Shown piece by piece: positions 1-9,225 of a stretch of DNA of 64,000 bases (its first letter is position 1; every line of letters starts with the position of its first letter). The notes beneath the pieces are model-generated. The model searched no databases and was not told the DNA's origin. It worked only from the letters and a program-made list of their open reading frames with translations. Both the position numbers and the translations under genes were made by a program. This DNA is from an uncultured Gammaproteobacteria bacterium. GTDB taxonomy: Bacteria > Pseudomonadota > Gammaproteobacteria > Eutrophobiales > Eutrophobiaceae. Location of the stretch: contig CALSOP010000002.1 in assembly GCA_943788005.1 (NCBI GenBank), positions 712,573 to 776,572 on the forward strand, in the 5' to 3' direction.

Positions 1-343
1 TCTCTGTTAAGTCTGCAAGATTTAAATCAGGGTAATTAAAGAGTCGGATCAGCATCGACAGATTTAAACCAGAGATAATATTTATGTTTGCGTATTCATG
101 CAGGCTGTTTGCGATGTTGCTAGGTGTCGAACCATACAGATCCGTTAAAACGAGCACGCCATCACCATTATCGAGCTCCTTTATTAATAATATTGCTGAC
201 TCGTATAAATCATCAACATCACTTTCTCGGTTAGCCGACAGCAGTTTAACGTCAAGCGGACTATCTTTAATCATAAAGTTAGCGGTGCCAAACAAGGCAG
301 CGCCGATTCCGTTGTGTGAAATAATTAAGACGCCTACACTCAT
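1..343 (-). CDS. PTS EIIA component, mannose/ManX type (partial at the window edge)
   Basis: The reading frame starts at the ATG at 343 and runs off the left edge, so about 114 N-terminal residues are visible. It begins MSVGVLIISHNGIGAAL, the start of the EIIA-Man fold, and His10 is the expected phosphorylation site. It later carries DLYGSTPSNIANSL, another conserved stretch of the family. The start is 1 bp from the end of rapZ, so the two are co-transcribed. In proteobacteria that combine hprK, ptsN and this subunit, the protein normally works in a regulatory phosphorelay with HPr and EI and not in sugar import; ptsO/HPr is expected just beyond the left edge. That last point is inference from the usual gene order. 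Confidence 0.9.
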   Translation of the reverse strand, partial: MSVGVLIISHNGIGAALFGTANFMIKDSPLDVKLLSANRESDVDDLYESAILLIKELDNGDGVLVLTDLYGSTPSNIANSLHEYANINIISGLNLSMLIRLFNYPDLNLADLTE

Positions 344-344
344 A

Positions 345-1214
345 TTAAAGGTCCCTGTGTCTCATAATGACCTGTTTTCCTTGTTGCGTAAATTTTTTCG
401 CTAGATGTTCGGCTATAAATACAGATCGATGATGCCCACCTGTACAACCGCAGGCAATGCTTAGATAGCTGCGATTATCCGTTTCAAATTGGGGTATCCA
501 ACGTTCCAGAAAACCTTCGAGATCATTTAACATTTGCATAACGCTGTCTTGTTTTGACAAAAACTCAATGATCGGTTGATCTTTACCTGAGTATTGCCTT
601 AAATGTTTTTTCCAGTATGGGTTTGGCAGGCATCTTAAATCGAACACGAAGTCTGAATCTTTAGGGATTCCGTTTTTATAACCGAAAGAAATAATTTGTA
701 GCGATAGAAGGGCTTTTTCTCTACGAGCAATACGCTCGCGAACAATATCGCGCAATTCATTTAATTGCATAAAACTCGTATCAACACGAAGGTCCGATGC
801 TTGCGCAATTTCGAGCGTGATCTCTCGCTCTTGATGAATTGCATCAAGCAAAGAAACTTTATCGGAAGACAATGGATGTTTACGTCGAGTTTCGCTAAAT
901 CGTTTTGTTAAGACTTCATCATTAGCATCGATGTAAATTAATTCAGTTGATATCTTTTTATCTAAAAGAGACTTGATCCTTTCTGGAAGATAGTCGAGCT
1001 CGCTTTTTTTATTACGTGCATCTATGCCGATTGCTATAAGCTTGGGAAGATCACTATCTTCTTTAGAAAACTGGGTAATTAGTTCACTAAGCAAACTGAT
1101 AGGCAAGTTGTCGATAGTGTAATAAGAAAGATCTTCAAGCGAATTTAATACAACGGTTTTGCCTGCACCGGATAAACCGCTAACGATAATGAGTCGACGA
1201 TCTACTTCTTTCAT
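345..1214 (-). CDS. rapZ: RapZ, RNase adapter / nucleotide-binding protein
   Basis: The 289-residue length is normal for the family. The N-terminal P-loop reads SGLSGAGKT (residues 13-21). The C-terminal domain has SIACGCTGGHHRSVFIAEHL (about 253-272), the RapZ signature. In E. coli RapZ binds the small RNA GlmZ, directs it to RNase E and so controls glucosamine-6-phosphate synthase; whether that target exists here cannot be seen. The start codon abuts the hprK stop and the stop is next to the EIIA gene. This order (hprK-rapZ-EIIA) ties it to the nitrogen PTS operon. Confidence 0.95.
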   Translation of the reverse strand: MKEVDRRLIIVSGLSGAGKTVVLNSLEDLSYYTIDNLPISLLSELITQFSKEDSDLPKLIAIGIDARNKKSELDYLPERIKSLLDKKISTELIYIDANDEVLTKRFSETRRKHPLSSDKVSLLDAIHQEREITLEIAQASDLRVDTSFMQLNELRDIVRERIARREKALLSLQIISFGYKNGIPKDSDFVFDLRCLPNPYWKKHLRQYSGKDQPIIEFLSKQDSVMQMLNDLEGFLERWIPQFETDNRSYLSIACGCTGGHHRSVFIAEHLAKKFTQQGKQVIMRHRDL

Positions 1215-2237
1215 TTATTTTTTGCCTGAAGCTATATGGCTGGTTTGTCTTTTTGCAAATATCTCTGATGCATTATAACCACTGACGCGTAATATGTGAT
1301 TCCGTGCCGCACACTCCATCAGTATGGCGAGGTTACGGCCCGGCGCAACAGGCAGAGTAATTTCCGGAATCTCCATGTCCAGAATATTTCGTGTGTTATA
1401 ACTTCCCTCAAGCCGATCAAGTGCCAGTAAATTTTTATTATCCATCGGTTGTAGCTGCACGATCAACTTAAGGTATTTATTCTTTTTGATCGCACTGTCG
1501 CCAAACAACTCTCGCACATTGATAATGCCAAGACCCCTCACTTCAAGAAAATCCTGCAATGTTTCCGGGCATGTACCATCGATAATGTCGGGGGTGATTC
1601 TGGAAAACAGAGGTGCATCATCGGCAATTAGCCTATGGCCTCGTGATATTAATTCCAGTGCCAGTTCACTTTTTCCAATTCCGCTCGGCCCTGTTATTAG
1701 TACACCTATAGCCATGACTTCCATGTATACCCCATGCAGGGTAAGCATATCTGCAAATAGATTGCTTAGAAAATAACGCAGTACATCGGAGAGTCTGCTA
1801 CCGTTTGTTGGTGTGGAAAATAATGGGATACAGTGTTCATTACTTTTGCGTTTGAGCAAAGTTGGCACATCACAACCATCGGCAATAATGACGCAAGCAG
1901 GTTGGCTACTGAAGATCTGAGCGACGGCATCCTGCATGGAAATATCTCTCAAACCTTCGAGATATTTGATTTCCATATTGCCAATAATTTGTATCTGATG
2001 CGGGTGAATAAGGTTTAAATGCCCAACCAGTGAGAGGCTACGAGGGGTCTCTTCTTCGGTCGCATGTGATTTTTTACTAGTTTTCTTTTTAGATGTTGTT
2101 TTTATTGGCAGCAGTTGTTCGTCACGAATGATGGCGTGTTTGGCTCCTTGCTGTCCGGCTACCCACTCAAGCTCTAGTTTCTCATGATGTATAGTATAGA
2201 GGTCTTCGATGCTTAATTCGTTTGTGAGTCCTGGCAT
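1215..2237 (-). CDS. hprK: HPr kinase/phosphorylase
   Basis: 340 residues. The Walker A motif GPSGIGKS lies at about residues 184-191, followed by ELISRGHRLIADDAP and the HprK signature LEVRGLGIINVRELFG. HprK phosphorylates a serine of HPr with ATP or PPi and reverses the reaction with phosphate. The N-terminal domain contains a lysine/serine-rich insert near residues 47-65 (KTTSKKKTSKKSHATEEE) that looks like a flexible linker and makes the protein slightly longer than typical Gram-positive HprK. It sits 4 bp after ptsN and directly before rapZ. In proteobacteria HprK usually accompanies an incomplete, regulatory PTS. Confidence 0.95.
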   Translation of the reverse strand: MPGLTNELSIEDLYTIHHEKLELEWVAGQQGAKHAIIRDEQLLPIKTTSKKKTSKKSHATEEETPRSLSLVGHLNLIHPHQIQIIGNMEIKYLEGLRDISMQDAVAQIFSSQPACVIIADGCDVPTLLKRKSNEHCIPLFSTPTNGSRLSDVLRYFLSNLFADMLTLHGVYMEVMAIGVLITGPSGIGKSELALELISRGHRLIADDAPLFSRITPDIIDGTCPETLQDFLEVRGLGIINVRELFGDSAIKKNKYLKLIVQLQPMDNKNLLALDRLEGSYNTRNILDMEIPEITLPVAPGRNLAILMECAARNHILRVSGYNASEIFAKRQTSHIASGKK

Positions 2238-2241
2238 ACTG

Positions 2242-2688
2242 TCAGCCTGTTAATATTGAAAAGATTTCCGCCAAAGAACGAGATTGTCTAAGTTTACTTA
2301 TTATTTCTTTATTGCTGAACATCTCTGCCAATGTTGCCAAAGTTTGTAGATGTTCATCGGTCGAATCTTCTGGAACTATCAACGCAAAAATTAAGTCGAC
2401 GGGTGCTTTATCCACCGCATCATAATCAATACCATCATCAAGCTGTAAAAATGCCGCGATTGTTTTTTTACTGTTTTTCAGGCGACCATGCGGAATAGCA
2501 ATGCCATTACCAAGACCTGTACTACCCAATCTTTCCCTAGCACACAAACAATCAAAAACTTCTGTTTGAGATGTAGCGGCATCAGAATCTGCGATAGTCT
2601 TTGCTAGTGTATCCAATGCATCTTTTTTACTATGGCAATCCATATTTAGGGCGACACAATCAGGCGATAAAATATCTGAAATATTCAT
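2242..2688 (-). CDS. ptsN: PTS IIA-like nitrogen-regulatory protein PtsN (EIIA-Ntr)
   Basis: 148 residues with the EIIA-Ntr/fructose fold. The phosphorylatable histidine is His67 in GIAIPHGRLK, and RERLGSTGLGNG precedes it as in the family. The protein receives phosphate from the nitrogen-PTS HPr and regulates potassium handling, envelope stress and nitrogen responses in other proteobacteria. It lies downstream of rpoN and hpf in the same order as in E. coli, with a 40-bp gap to hpf and a 4-bp gap to hprK, so it is probably in one transcript with both. Confidence 0.95.
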   Translation of the reverse strand: MNISDILSPDCVALNMDCHSKKDALDTLAKTIADSDAATSQTEVFDCLCARERLGSTGLGNGIAIPHGRLKNSKKTIAAFLQLDDGIDYDAVDKAPVDLIFALIVPEDSTDEHLQTLATLAEMFSNKEIISKLRQSRSLAEIFSILTG

Positions 2689-2728
2689 TCTAATACAATT
2701 ATTACTAATAAATTTAAAGGGCTGAAGT

Positions 2729-3055
2729 CTATTCGATGTCTTGATCTTTTAAGCCACCTTCCCCACGGTGATGATCGGTTAATTTTTCTTTGTGTTTCTT
2801 TAGCTGTCTGTCCAGTTTATCGGTCAATCCATCTATCGCCGCATACATATCTTCCTGTACATTTTCGGCAAACAGGTTGCCTCGATTGACATGAACAGTT
2901 GCTTCAGCTTTTTGGCGCTCTTTTTCTACGCTTAAAATGACATGAATATTGGTGATATGTTCGAAATGTCGTTCCAAGCGTTCAAATTTAGTATCGACGT
3001 ATGATTTTAGTGAGTCGGTAATGTCAATATGATGACCGGTAATACTAATTTGCAT
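2729..3055 (-). CDS. hpf: Ribosome hibernation-promoting factor, short form
   Basis: 108 residues, the short HPF/YfiA form without the C-terminal dimerisation domain. It starts MQISITGHHIDITDSLKSYV and has the basic segment ERQKAEATVHVNRGN, both typical. It binds the decoding channel of idle ribosomes and promotes 100S dimer formation. Its position between rpoN and ptsN is the conserved gammaproteobacterial arrangement. The acidic C-terminus (GGLKDQDIE) is short, and I see nothing unusual. Confidence 0.93.
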   Translation of the reverse strand: MQISITGHHIDITDSLKSYVDTKFERLERHFEHITNIHVILSVEKERQKAEATVHVNRGNLFAENVQEDMYAAIDGLTDKLDRQLKKHKEKLTDHHRGEGGLKDQDIE

Positions 3056-3085
3056 AATTTACTCCTGGCAATATTTTATTATTAT

Positions 3086-4549
3086 CTAAGCAAGTCTTTT
3101 ACGTTCGTTTGATGGTGGTATGGCCATCGCTTCTCTATATTTTGCAACAGTCCTTCTTGCAACATTAATCCCCTGATCTTCTAGTACTGCAGCAATTTTA
3201 CTATCACTGAGTGGTTTATTAGGTGTTTCAGCACTTATCAATTTTTTAATCAATGCACGTATAGCTGTGGATGAACAGACACCACCATAATTAGTACCAA
3301 CATGACTGGAGAAAAAATATTTGAGTTCAAAAATCCCGCGCGGTGTATGCATATATTTGCGTGTTGTAACTCGGGAGATAGTAGATTCATGCATACCGAG
3401 AATTTCTGCAACATCATGCAATACTAGAGGCTTCATCGCTTCTTCGCCATGTTCAAGAAACGCCCGTTGTCGCTCTACGATGCAGGTTGCTACGCGTAAT
3501 AATGTTTCGCTGCGGCTGCGTATACTTTTTATAAACCAGCGTGCTTCTTGTAAATGAGACTTAAGTGAAGTGTTATCTTCACTATTGTCCGCCCGGCGAA
3601 TCATATGAGCGTAAGCGGAATTAATTCGGAGACTGGGAATACCGTCTGTGTTTAAGTCAACTTTCCATATGCCCTTTACTTTTTTGACATAAACATCAGG
3701 CACGACATATTCAGTATGAGCGTCGCTGACTTCATTGCCAGGCCGGGGATTCATGGACTGTATAAGGCTGACGACTTGGGTTAGCTCTTCCTGATCCAGT
3801 TTCATTTTTCGCATAATCTGGTTGTAATCGTGCGCAGCAAGTAGATCCAAATGATTGTTGATAAGTGTTTTAGCTTCTTCCAGTCGAAATGTATCTACGT
3901 CACATTGTTTTAATTGTAAGCAGAGGCATTCTTTAAGGTCTCTTGACCCGACACCAGTTGGCCCCATGGACTGAATCATTCTTAATACAGCCTCCACTTC
4001 CTCAATACCAACATCTTCCAGATCGTCATCAACAGCCGCCAGTATATCTTCCAAAGTACCCGCTAGATATCCATCATCGTCAAGTGAATCGATAATGGTC
4101 AACGCGATGACTTTGTCGCTATCCGTTATTTGTGCCAGATTTAGTTGCCATTCGAGGTGTTCGCGTAAGGTATTTTTACTGGAATCCTGATTTTCAAAAC
4201 CATCATAGTTACCTTTATCATTATTCGCTTTGGCATAATTAGGCGTATTGTCATAGACATCATCCCAGCCACTGTCTACTGGAAGCTCGTCAGGCATAGT
4301 CTCTTGATTCAAGTCCGTAACATTATCTGTAGAATCTTTTTTTGTTTCGGTCGTTTTAGTTGCTGCTTCTTCAGAAGTCTTTTGCTCTGATTCACCCTCG
4401 TCCATTTCCAGCATCATGTTGGATTCGAGGGCATCTTGAACTTCAGCTTGAAGCTCGACACTGGATAGTTGCAACAAGCGAATCGCTTGTTGCAACTGGG
4501 GTGTCATCGTCAGGCTTTGGCCGATTCTTAATTGTAATGAGGGCTTCAT
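3086..4549 (-). CDS. rpoN: RNA polymerase sigma-54 factor
   Basis: 487 residues. Region I is glutamine/leucine rich (LTMTPQLQQAIRLLQLSSVE, about 13-32). An acidic, low-complexity region II follows (about 48-125, rich in E, D, T and N). The C-terminus carries the RpoN box ARRTVAKYRE (about 467-476) that contacts the -24 promoter element. Sigma-54 needs an AAA+ activator to open promoters; none is encoded in this window. The gene follows lptB in the classic order. The acidic linker is longer than the E. coli one but within family variation. Confidence 0.96.
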   Translation of the reverse strand: MKPSLQLRIGQSLTMTPQLQQAIRLLQLSSVELQAEVQDALESNMMLEMDEGESEQKTSEEAATKTTETKKDSTDNVTDLNQETMPDELPVDSGWDDVYDNTPNYAKANNDKGNYDGFENQDSSKNTLREHLEWQLNLAQITDSDKVIALTIIDSLDDDGYLAGTLEDILAAVDDDLEDVGIEEVEAVLRMIQSMGPTGVGSRDLKECLCLQLKQCDVDTFRLEEAKTLINNHLDLLAAHDYNQIMRKMKLDQEELTQVVSLIQSMNPRPGNEVSDAHTEYVVPDVYVKKVKGIWKVDLNTDGIPSLRINSAYAHMIRRADNSEDNTSLKSHLQEARWFIKSIRSRSETLLRVATCIVERQRAFLEHGEEAMKPLVLHDVAEILGMHESTISRVTTRKYMHTPRGIFELKYFFSSHVGTNYGGVCSSTAIRALIKKLISAETPNKPLSDSKIAAVLEDQGINVARRTVAKYREAMAIPPSNERKRLA

Positions 4550-4606
4550 ATTAATAAGTGTAACTTAAAATCTATCGGTTTGAATTATTACTGATAGGCA
4601 ATAAGT

Positions 4607-5332
4607 TTAAAGTGAAAATTGATCTCCTAAATATACATCCCTGACTTGTTCATTATTTAATATTTCTTCCGGTGATCCTTCGGCAAGAATCTTGCCATCG
4701 TTGACAATATACGCTCGATCACAGGTTCCTAGTGTTTCTCGAACGTTATGATCGGTGATTAGTATGCCTATACCATGCTCACAAAGCCGGTGGATCAAAC
4801 GTTGTATATCATTGATAGATATAGGGTCTATGCCTGCGAAAGGCTCATCTAGCAACAAAAAACGGGGCTCTGAGGCAAGCGCCCTTGCTATCTCCAGACG
4901 CCGTCGTTCTCCGCCTGACAGACTCATTCCCAAGTTGTCTCGTAGATGGGCTATATGAAATTCCTGTAATAGCAGCTCAAGCCTTTGCTTTGCCTTACGT
5001 CGATCATTTGGCATGCGGGTTTCGAGTATTGCCATAATATTATCTTCAACTGTCAATTTTCTGAACACTGAAGCTTCCTGTGGCAAGTAGCCCAGGCCGA
5101 GATGAGATCTTTGATCTATGCTGAGTCTGCTTATCTCTTTATTATCGAGATGTATAGTGCCGCTATCTGATGGCACCAGGCCCACAATCATATAAAAACT
5201 GGTTGTTTTCCCAGCACCGTTTGGGCCAAGCAGGCCAATAGTCTCGCCGCTTTGGACAGAAAGACTTACGTCCGACACGACCTTTCTTGATCGATACGAC
5301 TTTGAGAGATGACGTACAGATAAAATACTCAT
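4607..5332 (-). CDS. lptB: LPS export ABC transporter ATP-binding protein LptB
   Basis: 241 residues with a full ABC ATPase set: Walker A GPNGAGKT (about 36-43), Q-loop in [11 protein letters not shown], signature [15 protein letters not shown] (about 138-152), Walker [13 protein letters not shown], and the switch histidine in [12 protein letters not shown]. It powers extraction of LPS from the inner membrane with LptF/LptG. It is separated from lptA by about 117 bp, wider than in E. coli, which leaves room for a separate promoter; I could not identify a convincing one. Confidence 0.96.
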   Translation of the reverse strand: MSILSVRHLSKSYRSRKVVSDVSLSVQSGETIGLLGPNGAGKTTSFYMIVGLVPSDSGTIHLDNKEISRLSIDQRSHLGLGYLPQEASVFRKLTVEDNIMAILETRMPNDRRKAKQRLELLLQEFHIAHLRDNLGMSLSGGERRRLEIARALASEPRFLLLDEPFAGIDPISINDIQRLIHRLCEHGIGILITDHNVRETLGTCDRAYIVNDGKILAEGSPEEILNNEQVRDVYLGDQFSL

Positions 5333-5449
5333 AGCGATATGCTTAGGAAGATATTAGCCAAGAAATTTCTTTTATTATTTCTTAAGAGTACTTATTTGCA
5401 GTGCGCATCAAGGTTTATTGAATGCATGTGTTCCTGTCTCATTTTAATA

Positions 5450-6022
5450 TTACTCTTCTTTTTTATCTTTCTTCTTTTTAATTGTTATTTTCACACGGCC
5501 GTCCGTCTTTTTCTTGCTGCCATCATCCTTGGCCTTGGTTGTTTTGGTAGAGCCCTTGGCTTTCACCTGACTGAGTATCGTGTCATATTCGATACGACTA
5601 CCACTAAAACGCAGCCCTTCCTGAGTTACCAGCGCTTCATCGATCAAGATGACATAATCCTTTAAGGCATAATACTCCATTTGCAATGCCTCGGCTTCAT
5701 CATATATTTTACTATCATCGGGTAGTTGGCGATAGGTTGCCTTCTTGCCTTCCATAATGACAAGCTCTGTCTCGCCATTGGCGTCATTGTAAACAGTCAT
5801 GATATCTCCGGTCATATGGATGCTGCCTTGATCGACAATGACATTACCCCGATAAATAGTAATGCCCTTTATATCATCCATCTCTGCCGTGTCGGCTTCT
5901 ATCTCGATATCTTGTTGCTTGTCCGTTGATAGTGCAAATGCACAATTCATCATCGAGGCAATGATTATAGCTAGAATTAGCTTACTGAACTGCTTGTCTT
6001 GGTTCAATTGTCGTTTGTACAT
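5450..6022 (-). CDS. lptA: LPS transport periplasmic protein LptA
   Basis: I chose the ATG at 6022, not the longer frame open to 6070, because a GGAG lies about 11 bases upstream and the product then starts with a normal signal peptide (MYKRQLNQDKQ, then hydrophobic LILAIIIASMMNCAFA, cleavage before LST). The 190-residue protein has the OstA/LptA beta-jellyroll pattern (DIEIEADTAEMDD, YRGNVIVDQGSIHMTGD). It bridges LPS from LptC to LptD across the periplasm. The gene overlaps the 3' end of lptC by 41 bp, which suggests translational coupling. The C-terminus is very lysine rich (KITIKKKKDKKEE). Confidence 0.92.
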   Translation of the reverse strand: MYKRQLNQDKQFSKLILAIIIASMMNCAFALSTDKQQDIEIEADTAEMDDIKGITIYRGNVIVDQGSIHMTGDIMTVYNDANGETELVIMEGKKATYRQLPDDSKIYDEAEALQMEYYALKDYVILIDEALVTQEGLRFSGSRIEYDTILSQVKAKGSTKTTKAKDDGSKKKTDGRVKITIKKKKDKKEE

Positions 6023-6557
6023 TACTAAGAAACTCCATTCGTTGTTCTTGAAGATAAGCGCGCATCCCAATTGAATTTGTTACGGAACGTTTAGTGATTA
6101 AGGTAGCAGCTTTATCAGTTTCTGCATATTTTTGATCGACTAACACACGCGCATCTTCGGCGATCAATTCAACTTTGAGATTACCAAACTCATCATTTTG
6201 GTGTAGATAAACATTTCCACTTAATAAAATAACGTCATTATTAGATGTCACCCAGCCATTATCCGCTGTGACCATAATAGGCGGTCTGTCTATACGGAAT
6301 ATCTCAAGTTCGGGTTTATGTAATTCACTCGTATTATCATCAGGGTAATGAGCCATATAGACAGCGTTCAGCCGATTCTTTGGTGTGCCATCCTGATTCA
6401 TCGTTAAGGTGGTGAAATTTTCCATGTAATAGTCAGGATAATGCGCTAGTTTATTTAATTTTGCTGCACTATCTTCAGTTAGCTTCTCCAAAGCCCAATA
6501 ACTGAATGCTGCGACAAGAATCAGTACAGATATCAACTTCCATCTATCACTGAACAT
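5982..6557 (-). CDS. lptC: LPS export protein LptC
   Basis: 191 residues. A single N-terminal membrane anchor (about 9-24, LISVLILVAAFSYWAL) precedes a periplasmic LptC domain with HYPDDNTSELHKPELEIF and VMVTADNGWV-like segments. It receives LPS from LptB2FG and passes it to LptA. It lies between kdsC and lptA, with its 3' end overlapping lptA. Sequence conservation in this family is low, so the call rests on length, anchor and gene order together. Confidence 0.93.
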   Translation of the reverse strand: MFSDRWKLISVLILVAAFSYWALEKLTEDSAAKLNKLAHYPDYYMENFTTLTMNQDGTPKNRLNAVYMAHYPDDNTSELHKPELEIFRIDRPPIMVTADNGWVTSNNDVILLSGNVYLHQNDEFGNLKVELIAEDARVLVDQKYAETDKAATLITKRSVTNSIGMRAYLQEQRMEFLSNVQTTIEPRQAVQ

Positions 6558-6586
6558 TAATTTAACTTATCCAAAGTCATAACGAA

Positions 6587-7120
6587 TTACGCAGAGAGAT
6601 ATCTTTTAATTCGATCATCATATTTATTCTGGGCGCGCATTATTAATTCACACACTTCTCTTGCGGCGCCTTGTCCACCTAGATTATCCGTTATCCATGC
6701 AGCGTTATTCTTGACTTCAATATGTGCGTCAGCGACGGCAATTGGCAATCCGACATGAATCATGGCCGGCAAGTCGATCACATCATCGCCCACATAAGCA
6801 ACTTGTTCTCGTTCAAGACCGAGCTCTTCAATAAGTTTCAGCAACCTTGACCCCTTATCTTTTTCACCTTGGAAAACATATTTGATACCTAGAGACTGCA
6901 TTCGTTCCGCAACGATATTAGATGAACGTGCTGTGATAACAGCTATCTTGCAACCAGTCTCTAATAACATAACCAGCCCATGGCCATCGCGAACATGAAA
7001 TGATTTATATTCATTGCCACTCTCGCCGAGAATAAGTTTGCCATCGGTTAATACACCATCAACATCAAATACAACCAATTTGATGTTGGCAGCCTTTTCA
7101 AGGATTAATTTTTTATCCAT
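6587..7120 (-). CDS. kdsC: 3-deoxy-D-manno-octulosonate 8-phosphate phosphatase
   Basis: 177 residues of the C0-type HAD family. The nucleophile motif is VVFDVDGVLTDG (about 17-28), with VITARSS for motif II, a lysine in GEKDKGSRL and the acidic motif YVGDDVIDLPAM. It removes the phosphate from Kdo-8-phosphate before activation to CMP-Kdo. It follows kdsD by 5 bp, as in the E. coli yrb cluster. No cap domain is present, which fits the tetrameric KdsC subgroup. Confidence 0.95.
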   Translation of the reverse strand: MDKKLILEKAANIKLVVFDVDGVLTDGKLILGESGNEYKSFHVRDGHGLVMLLETGCKIAVITARSSNIVAERMQSLGIKYVFQGEKDKGSRLLKLIEELGLEREQVAYVGDDVIDLPAMIHVGLPIAVADAHIEVKNNAAWITDNLGGQGAAREVCELIMRAQNKYDDRIKRYLSA

Positions 7121-7125
7121 CTTCT

Positions 7126-8106
7126 TTAAACAACCCGTGCTCGTAACAAATCATGCATGTTTAATATTCCAATCAACCTTTCTTGATCATCGACAACAAC
7201 CAGTGCATTGATACTGTGTTTTTCCATAAGTGCCAGTGCAGAAGCAGCAAGCGAATTGGCTTTTATGTTTTTCCCATTTTTAGTCATAACGTCTTTTACC
7301 AGACAACTATTAATATCGATGCTTGAATCAAGTGTTCGACGCAAATCACCATCGGTAAAGATACCTAATATACTGTCATTACCATCGACAATAGTTGTAA
7401 CGCCAAGGCCTTTTTGTGTCATCTCAATTAATGCATCGCTTAGTAACGCCGACTCTGAGACTCTTGGTATTTCATCATCGGTATGCATGATATCACCGAC
7501 GTGTAAAAGCAAGCGTCGTCCTAATGTGCCGCCCGGGTGAGATAAGGCAAAATCATTTTCATTAAATCCACGCGCCTCAAGTAACGCTATTGAAATTGCG
7601 TCACCCATAGCAAGTGTTGCTGTAGTGCTAGAGGTTGGTGCCAGACCAAGAGGACAAGCCTCTTTACTGACGCTTACATCGATATTGACTGTAGCAGTAT
7701 TTGCTAGTGTTGAACCCGGTCTCCCGGTTAACGCAATCATGGGGGTATTTAACCTTTTAATGACTGGTAATAGAGCGACAACTTCATCCGTCTCCCCTGA
7801 ATTAGATAACACCATCACAACATCTTTGTTAGTTATCATACCCAGATCACCATGACTGGCTTCACCGGGGTGAACAAAGAAGGCTGGCGTTCCTGTGCTT
7901 GCTAATGTTGCCGCTATCTTGTTGCCAATATGGCCCGATTTGCCCATGCCAATGACAACAACGCGTCCTTCACACTGAAGCAATATATTACAAGCAGTTA
8001 CAAACTTATCATCAATACGATCTATCAATTCTGTAAGTGCTTGCTGCTCGGTCTCAATGACTGCTTTTCCGAGCGCTATATATTTATCAGGGCTAATATC
8101 ATTCAT
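7126..8106 (-). CDS. kdsD: D-arabinose 5-phosphate isomerase
   Basis: 326 residues: an N-terminal SIS domain (about 40-175, with VVIGMGKSGHIGNKIAATLA and HPGEASHGDLGM) followed by two CBS domains (about 205-265 and 272-326). It converts ribulose 5-phosphate to arabinose 5-phosphate, the first committed precursor of Kdo. It sits between the YrbG exchanger gene and kdsC, with only a few bases between genes. All expected parts are present. Confidence 0.95.
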   Translation of the reverse strand: MNDISPDKYIALGKAVIETEQQALTELIDRIDDKFVTACNILLQCEGRVVVIGMGKSGHIGNKIAATLASTGTPAFFVHPGEASHGDLGMITNKDVVMVLSNSGETDEVVALLPVIKRLNTPMIALTGRPGSTLANTATVNIDVSVSKEACPLGLAPTSSTTATLAMGDAISIALLEARGFNENDFALSHPGGTLGRRLLLHVGDIMHTDDEIPRVSESALLSDALIEMTQKGLGVTTIVDGNDSILGIFTDGDLRRTLDSSIDINSCLVKDVMTKNGKNIKANSLAASALALMEKHSINALVVVDDQERLIGILNMHDLLRARVV

Positions 8107-8109
8107 AAT

Positions 8110-9087
8110 CTAGGTCGTCATAATACTTTGTGAAAACAGGACATACTGGTACCCCATAAAGCAGGCTAACAGTATTGCTCCTTCTGTCCTAACCAGTTTA
8201 CCCTTGCTTGATATAAATATCATAGCGCCTAACAATAATGATAGACCGACCATGGCCGGATAATCCCGAGTTAATACTTCGCTGGCAAAATAATCAGGGT
8301 TGATTAATGCGGGAATACCTAAAACGGCAAGGATATTAAACATATTTGAACCAATGATATTCCCAATGGCAATATCGGCTTCCTTTTTTAGAATACTGGC
8401 AATGGATGCAGCAAGTTCTGGCAAGCTGGTACCAATCGCGACGATAGTTAAGCCAATAACTAGATCAGATACCCCGTAGGATTCAGCAATAAATACTGCG
8501 CCACGAACCAGTAAATCTGCTCCCCCGACGAGCAATATCAGCCCTATTAACAGTTTAACCACGGCTATCTTTGTTGGGTCGGGATTGACTTCGCTTAATT
8601 CCTGTTCAAACTCACCGATAAGCGGGTCATTGGCAGATGATTTTTTTGCTATCCAGACGATCCAGCCTATGGATCCAATTAGAGCGACAAGTAATATAAT
8701 GGCATCTATTCGACTCAGGTGACCATCAAGCATCAGCAACAACGCGAGAATGAGAGCGATGCACATCAACCCATACTCTCTTTTTATCGTGCCTGATGCG
8801 ACAGTAATGGGCAGCATTAATACGCTTATACCTAAAACTAGACCGATATTGGTGATATTTGATCCCAGGGCATTGCCAATAGCAATGGCGGTCTTGTCTT
8901 GTAATGCGGAAACAGAGCCAACGAGTATTTCAGGCGCTGAGGTGGCAAAACCGACGATAGTTAAACCAATGATTAGTGGCGGCATACCGAGCTGGCGTGC
9001 AATACTTGATGCGCCATTGACGAACATATCAGCGCCATAAATAAGCAGCGCAAGTCCAATCAAGACAAATATACATGAAACCAGCAT
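8110..9087 (-). CDS. CaCA-family sodium/calcium exchanger, YrbG-like
   Basis: 325 residues, with about ten hydrophobic segments in two inverted halves. Each half carries the alpha-repeat: GFATSAPEILVGSVSAL with GNALGSNITNIGLVLG in the first, and AIGTSLPELAASIASIL with GNIIGSNMFNILAVLG in the second. These are the ion-binding repeats of CaCA exchangers. E. coli YrbG occupies the same place upstream of kdsD. The substrate is not proven for this group; Na+/Ca2+ exchange is the family inference. It is the promoter-proximal gene of the minus-strand cluster. Confidence 0.9.
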   Translation of the reverse strand: MLVSCIFVLIGLALLIYGADMFVNGASSIARQLGMPPLIIGLTIVGFATSAPEILVGSVSALQDKTAIAIGNALGSNITNIGLVLGISVLMLPITVASGTIKREYGLMCIALILALLLMLDGHLSRIDAIILLVALIGSIGWIVWIAKKSSANDPLIGEFEQELSEVNPDPTKIAVVKLLIGLILLVGGADLLVRGAVFIAESYGVSDLVIGLTIVAIGTSLPELAASIASILKKEADIAIGNIIGSNMFNILAVLGIPALINPDYFASEVLTRDYPAMVGLSLLLGAMIFISSKGKLVRTEGAILLACFMGYQYVLFSQSIMTT

Positions 9088-9225
9088 AGGCTAGTTATTC
9101 CCCACAATTAAGTTAACAAGATGATGCCAGATTAAGTCTGCGCTGAAAAATAACGCAAGCAAGTTTTTACCTTATTCTTAAAAAAACATAGACTGTATAC
9201 GATCAAATTTTGAAATACCTTATTT
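9088..9225. promoter_or_regulatory. Divergent intergenic region between yrbG-like and amgK
   Basis: These 138 bases separate two outward-facing transcription units and must hold promoters for both. The stretch is AT rich, with a poly-A run near 9180-9187. I could not assign -10/-35 boxes with confidence and see no palindrome. Confidence 0.4.
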
